A stretch of DNA of 7,723 nucleotides, taken from positions 1-7,723 of the forward strand of contig USMH01000039.1 of assembly GCA_900555745.1 (NCBI GenBank), given 5' to 3'. How positions within the stretch are numbered: the stretch's first letter is position 1; the number at the start of each line of letters is the position of its first letter. Position numbers and translations under genes: made by a program. Shown piece by piece: positions 4,587 through 7,723 of the stretch. Origin of the DNA: an uncultured Collinsella sp. (lineage in GTDB: Bacteria; Actinomycetota; Coriobacteriia; Coriobacteriales; Coriobacteriaceae). Under the pieces are notes generated by a model. It did no database searches. It was not told the DNA's origin and saw only the letters and a list, made by a program, of their open reading frames with translations.

Positions 4587-7337
4587 ATGTCTGACAAGCG
4601 CCGCACCTTTGCCGTTATCGACGGCAACTCGCTCATGCACCGCGCCTTCCACGCCGTGCCGCCGACCATGAACGCGCCGGATGGTCGCCCAACCAACGCG
4701 ATCTTTGGCTTTCTGAACATGTTTCTCAAGATGATCGACGCCTTTAACCCCGACGGTGTGGTCGTGGCGTTTGATAAGGGCAAGCCGCGCGTGCGAATGG
4801 AGATGCTGCCGCAGTATAAGGCGCAGCGCCCGCCCATGGACCCCGATCTGCATGCGCAGTTCCCTATGATTAAGGAGCTGCTCACCGCGCTCAACGTGCC
4901 GATTCTGCAGTCCGAGGGCTGGGAAGGCGACGATATCCTGGGTACTATGGCTCGCCTGGGTGAGGAGGCCGGCTGCGACATGCTGCTGGTGACCGGCGAT
5001 CGCGACATGTATCAGCTTGTGACCGAGCACGTCAACGTGGTTTCGACCCGCAAGGGCCTGTCCGACGTGGCGATTATGACGCCCGAGAGCGTAGACGACC
5101 TATATCACGGCATTACGCCGGCGCTCGTGCCCGATTTTTACGGCCTGAAGGGCGACACGTCGGACAACATTCCCGGCGTACCGGGTATCGGCCCCAAAAA
5201 GGCGAGCGCGCTCATTGCGCAGTACGGTAGCCTGGACGAGGTCATCGCACACGCCGACGAGGTCAAGGGCAAGATGGGCGAGAACCTGCGTGCACACATC
5301 GACGATGCCCTGTTGAGCCGCAAGGTCGCAACCATTCGCACCGATGCGCCCGTCGAGCTCGACTTTGACGAAACGTCCTTCCCGGCGTTTTCTGCCGATG
5401 AAGTGTCCGCGGCACTGGGCGCGCTCGGCATTACGGCCATGCAGAACCGTTTCTTGTCGCTCATCGGTGGCGAGGGCGGGGCTGCGGCCACCGCCAGCAC
5501 GTTTGAGATTCCCCCCGTTATGCGCGCCGCCGCCGGCGATGCCGAGGCGCTCGCTGCCGCTGCCGCCGAGGTTGCTCGCGCGATTGATGCGGGCGAGTGG
5601 ATTGCCGCCGTGGTGGACGATGACAAGGAGGAGGGCGCGCTTTTTGGCCTGACGCGCACGCTGTGGCTGGCGACGTCCAAGGGGCTGCTTGCGCTTGAGG
5701 AGGGCGACGACGGTACCACTGCCGTAGTCGATGGCTTCAACTTCGCCCACGGCGTGATCGCCGGCGTGCTTGCGCGCCTGTTTATGGAGGGCCGCGTGGC
5801 GAGCCCGGATACGAAGGCGCTGCTGCATGAGCTTTCGCCCATCGATTCTTCCGAGCCCGAGCTCATGGATCCGCTGGCGGTCGATTCCACGCGCATCTTC
5901 GATACCGTGGTTGCCGCCTACCTGTTGGACTCCGACCGCTCCGAGTTTGACGAGGCGTATCTGGCCGATACCTATCTGCAGATGACGCTGCCTGCGGCGC
6001 GCGGTGCAGAGGGTGCCGGCGAGGACGCTCCTGCGCCTGCCGCTCGCACGGCGGCCTTGACGCTGGCACTGGTCGCGCCGCTGCGCGACCGCATGGCACG
6101 CGAGAACGCTGCCAACGTGTTCGATGGCATCGAGATGCCGCTCGTGCCGGTGCTTGCCAAGATGGAGCGCGCGGGCATGCTCGTAGACCCCGACCGCCTG
6201 CATAGTCTGTCCGAGGGGCTTGCTACCCAGATTGCCGAGGTCGAGCGCAGCATTCGCGACCTAGCTGGCGACGAGACCTTTAACATCGGAAGCCCCATGC
6301 AGCTCTCGCACGTGCTCTTTGACGTTATGGGGCTTCCGACCAAGGGCCTCAAAAAGACCAAGCGCGGCTACTATTCGACCAACGCCAAGGTACTGAGCGA
6401 CCTTGCCCGTGACCACGAAATCGTGCGTCTGATCTTGGACTGGCGTGAGAAGTCCAAGATCAAGTCCACCTATCTGGACACGCTGGGCCCGCTGCGCCGC
6501 GGTGACGGTCGCGTGCACACCACGTACAACCAGACCATCACGGCAACGGGGCGTCTGTCCTCGAGCGACCCGAACCTGCAGAACATCCCGACGCGCTCGG
6601 AGCTGGGCCGTACCGTCAAGACGGCGTTTTCGGCAGGCGAGGGAAGCGTCTTTTTGGCGGTGGACTACTCGCAGATCGAGCTGCGTCTGCTGGCGCATCT
6701 CTCGGGTGACGAGCACCTGGTGCGCGCCTTTAACGAGGGCGAGGATTTCCATGCCGAGACGGCAGCGCGCGTGTTTGGCGTGCCGGTGTCCGAGGTGACG
6801 CCCGACCTCCGCAGCCGCGCCAAGGCCGTGAACTTTGGCATCGTGTACGGCCAGCAGGCCTACGGTCTGTCGCAGTCGCTGCACATCTCGATGGCCGAGG
6901 CGCGCGACATGATCGACCGCTACTACGAGGCCTACCCGGGCGTGCGCACGTTCCTCGACAACGTGGTGGCACGTGCCAAGCAGACGGGCTATGCCGAGAC
7001 CATGTATGGCCGCAGACGCCATATTCCCGAGCTCAAGGCCAAAAACCCACAGCTCCGTGGCTTTGGTGAGCGCACGGCCATGAACCACCCCATGCAGGGC
7101 ACCGCCGCCGACATCATCAAGATCGCGATGGCCCGCGTAAGCCGACGTCTGGAAGAAGAAGGCTTTGCCGCCCACATGATCCTACAGGTACACGACGAAC
7201 TGGACTTTGAGTGCCCCATCGGCGAAGTCGAGCGCCTCACCGCCATGGTCCGCGACGTCATGGAGCACGTAGTAGACCTCCGCGTGCCGTTGATCGCCGA
7301 AGCCAGCACCGGCATAACCTGGGCCGACGCCAAATAA
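4587..7337 (+). CDS. polA: DNA polymerase I (proofreading domain degenerate)
   Basis: PolA fills gaps during excision repair and Okazaki-fragment maturation. The 916-residue protein has three parts. The 5'-nuclease (about 1-290) has VIDGN (10-14), FDKGKPRVRMEMLPQYKAQR (62-81), EGWEGDDILG (110-119), TGDRDMYQL (136-144) and GDTSDNIPGVPGIGPKKA (189-206). Next is a remnant 3'-5' exonuclease region (about 305-510). The polymerase domain has TATGRLSSSDPNLQNIP (652-668), motif A DYSQIELR (693-700), an O-helix with R742, K746, F750 and Y754, and motif C VHDE (868-871). In the exonuclease region the first motif reads DDD (344-346), G389 replaces the exo II aspartate, and P484/T488 replace the exo III Tyr/Asp. 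Proofreading is therefore probably absent, as in several other bacterial PolAs. F750 matches the phenylalanine that discriminates against dideoxynucleotides. The start at 4587 follows GAGG at 4575-4578; an in-frame ATG at 4548 is rejected because it lacks a ribosome site and adds 13 atypical residues. Confidence 0.97.
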   Translation: MSDKRRTFAVIDGNSLMHRAFHAVPPTMNAPDGRPTNAIFGFLNMFLKMIDAFNPDGVVVAFDKGKPRVRMEMLPQYKAQRPPMDPDLHAQFPMIKELLTALNVPILQSEGWEGDDILGTMARLGEEAGCDMLLVTGDRDMYQLVTEHVNVVSTRKGLSDVAIMTPESVDDLYHGITPALVPDFYGLKGDTSDNIPGVPGIGPKKASALIAQYGSLDEVIAHADEVKGKMGENLRAHIDDALLSRKVATIRTDAPVELDFDETSFPAFSADEVSAALGALGITAMQNRFLSLIGGEGGAAATASTFEIPPVMRAAAGDAEALAAAAAEVARAIDAGEWIAAVVDDDKEEGALFGLTRTLWLATSKGLLALEEGDDGTTAVVDGFNFAHGVIAGVLARLFMEGRVASPDTKALLHELSPIDSSEPELMDPLAVDSTRIFDTVVAAYLLDSDRSEFDEAYLADTYLQMTLPAARGAEGAGEDAPAPAARTAALTLALVAPLRDRMARENAANVFDGIEMPLVPVLAKMERAGMLVDPDRLHSLSEGLATQIAEVERSIRDLAGDETFNIGSPMQLSHVLFDVMGLPTKGLKKTKRGYYSTNAKVLSDLARDHEIVRLILDWREKSKIKSTYLDTLGPLRRGDGRVHTTYNQTITATGRLSSSDPNLQNIPTRSELGRTVKTAFSAGEGSVFLAVDYSQIELRLLAHLSGDEHLVRAFNEGEDFHAETAARVFGVPVSEVTPDLRSRAKAVNFGIVYGQQAYGLSQSLHISMAEARDMIDRYYEAYPGVRTFLDNVVARAKQTGYAETMYGRRRHIPELKAKNPQLRGFGERTAMNHPMQGTAADIIKIAMARVSRRLEEEGFAAHMILQVHDELDFECPIGEVERLTAMVRDVMEHVVDLRVPLIAEASTGITWADAK

Positions 7338-7371
7338 AGACGCACCAACAACCCCAAAGTAACCAAAACCA

Positions 7372-7405
7372 GAAGGGGGCTCCTTGCCAACAAGGAGCCC
7401 CCTTC
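7372..7405 (+). terminator. Strong hairpin terminator after polA
   Basis: GAAGGGGGCTCCTTG at 7372-7386 and its exact complement at 7391-7405 form a 15-bp stem with a CCAA loop, 34 nt after the polA stop. The plus-strand tail is not a clean T run. On the minus strand the stem is followed by TGGTTTTGGTT, so it may work in both directions and also stop transcripts running in from the HAD gene. Confidence 0.88.
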
Positions 7406-7429
7406 ATCCAAATATATTCAGCTAAGTAT

Positions 7430-7648
7430 CTAGACACTCAAGACGCCATCTTGGCGGCAGGTAAGTAAACCTAGGGCCTGGCCGGGCGGCACGGGTTAAC
7501 TTTTCGTAGATTCCGCACGCAAAGAAAGCCACTTAATGTGGCTTTCGTCTTGCGCAGGACCTGACCGAGCGAAAAGTTAACCCGTGCCGCCCAGCCAGGC
7601 CCGATGGGACGGCTACCGAGCCGCCAAGATGGCATCGATGAGCGTCAG
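7430..7648. repeat. Nested long inverted repeat spanning the 3' end of the HAD gene
   Basis: There are three concentric pairings. The outer arm GCCATCTTGGCGGC (7445-7458) matches 7620-7633 exactly and extends imperfectly to 7430 and 7648. The middle arm 7474-7506 matches 7570-7602 at 32 of 33 positions and contains GGGTTAACTTTTCG. The inner hairpin is GAAAGCCAC (7524-7532), loop TTAAT, GTGGCTTTC (7538-7546), with flanking CGCAA/TTGCG. The right outer arm is the last coding part of the HAD gene. The left outer arm is an inverted copy that still reads DAILAAGK and then stop on the plus strand. The inner hairpin plus TTT on the minus strand could be the terminator of the HAD gene. A MITE-like insertion is the main alternative, but no target-site duplication was found. 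Confidence 0.85.
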
Positions 7649-7723
7649 TACGCCCCCGTCGTTGTTGCTCGGAATGCGCCACTTGGCGTGCGCGTTCATG
7701 TGCTCTTCGGCATTGTCCACGAT
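7613..7723 (-). CDS. C-terminal end of a probable HAD-family (Cof-type) phosphatase, 5' part outside window
   Basis: Thirty-six codons are visible before the TAG at 7615-7613: IVDNAEEHMNAHAKWR, then IPSNNDGGVLTLIDAILAAR. The pattern NAxEExxxxAxWxxPSNNDGGV followed by a short helix matches the C-terminal tail of Cof/YidA-type HAD phosphatases, where a GNAxxxxK... block precedes SNxxDGVxxxI. Those enzymes dephosphorylate sugar phosphates or similar small metabolites. The catalytic Asp motifs lie outside the window, so activity cannot be judged. The gene converges on polA, and its last codons lie within a long inverted repeat. Confidence 0.65.
   Translation of the reverse strand: MVDNAEEHMNAHAKWRIPSNNDGGVLTLIDAILAAR

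Noticed and set aside
5100..7175. Long minus-strand open frames opposite polA (5100-6203 and 6261-7175)
   Set aside because: They are shadows of a full-length polA with intact polymerase motifs. Their composition (Arg/His/Gly-rich) and lack of ribosome sites argue against coding.
7211..7468. 85-residue plus-strand frame running from within polA to the stop after DAILAAGK
   Set aside because: It begins inside polA in another frame and crosses the terminator. Only its last residues resemble the HAD tail, as expected from the inverted repeat. It is treated as part of that repeat, not as a gene.
7474..7602. Integron attC-like site, because of GTTAAC in both arms of a hairpin
   Set aside because: The RYYYAAC/GTTRRRY core sites are not in the required arrangement, the arms are too perfectly matched, and no integrase or cassette array is present.
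7430..7648. Insertion sequence or complete transposon
   Set aside because: There is no transposase, and the flanks (CAAGAC on the left, ATCGATG on the right) show no target-site duplication. A MITE-like origin stays only as an alternative.

Overview
This 7.7 kb window comes from a GC-rich bacterial chromosome. It fits a Coriobacteriia-type actinobacterium, with Collinsella or a close gut relative as the best guess. The reasons are the protein sequences and the GC-rich codon use; no rRNA or other direct marker is present, so the genus is inferred. It is mostly housekeeping sequence: no CRISPR array, transposase, integrase, phage gene or tRNA was seen.

Layout. (1) 1-1280, minus: thiC, the thiamine pyrimidine synthase, cut by the left edge just after its Fe-S cysteine motif. 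A TPP riboswitch (1285-1379) and a good -10 box (1396-1401) precede it. (2) 1452-1973, plus: a small single-pass membrane protein of unknown function, divergent from thiC. (3) 2110-2919, minus: yaaA, a peroxide-stress protein, convergent with the membrane protein. (4) 3023-4420, minus: an M18 family zinc aminopeptidase. (5) 4421-4586: a divergent promoter region with a perfect 10-bp inverted repeat and a 16-17 bp direct repeat. (6) 4587-7337, plus: polA, DNA polymerase I, with intact 5'-nuclease and polymerase domains but a degenerate proofreading domain, ended by a strong hairpin at 7372-7405. (7) 7613-7723, minus: the last 36 codons of a probable HAD-family (Cof-type) phosphatase, convergent with polA.

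The non-coding DNA is the least ordinary part. Two related hairpin elements sharing the arm motif TTGCGGTGRAATA sit immediately on each side of yaaA (2002-2069 and 2943-3009). They look like members of one dispersed repeat family that also serve as terminators or attenuators. Between polA and the HAD gene lies a nested inverted repeat of about 219 bp (7430-7648). Its outer arm duplicates the 3' coding end of the HAD gene in inverted orientation, and its middle arms match at 32 of 33 positions.

The genes do not form one pathway. thiC is a TPP-controlled thiamine gene. The M18 peptidase and yaaA are co-oriented with a hairpin between them. polA and the peptidase share a divergent control region.
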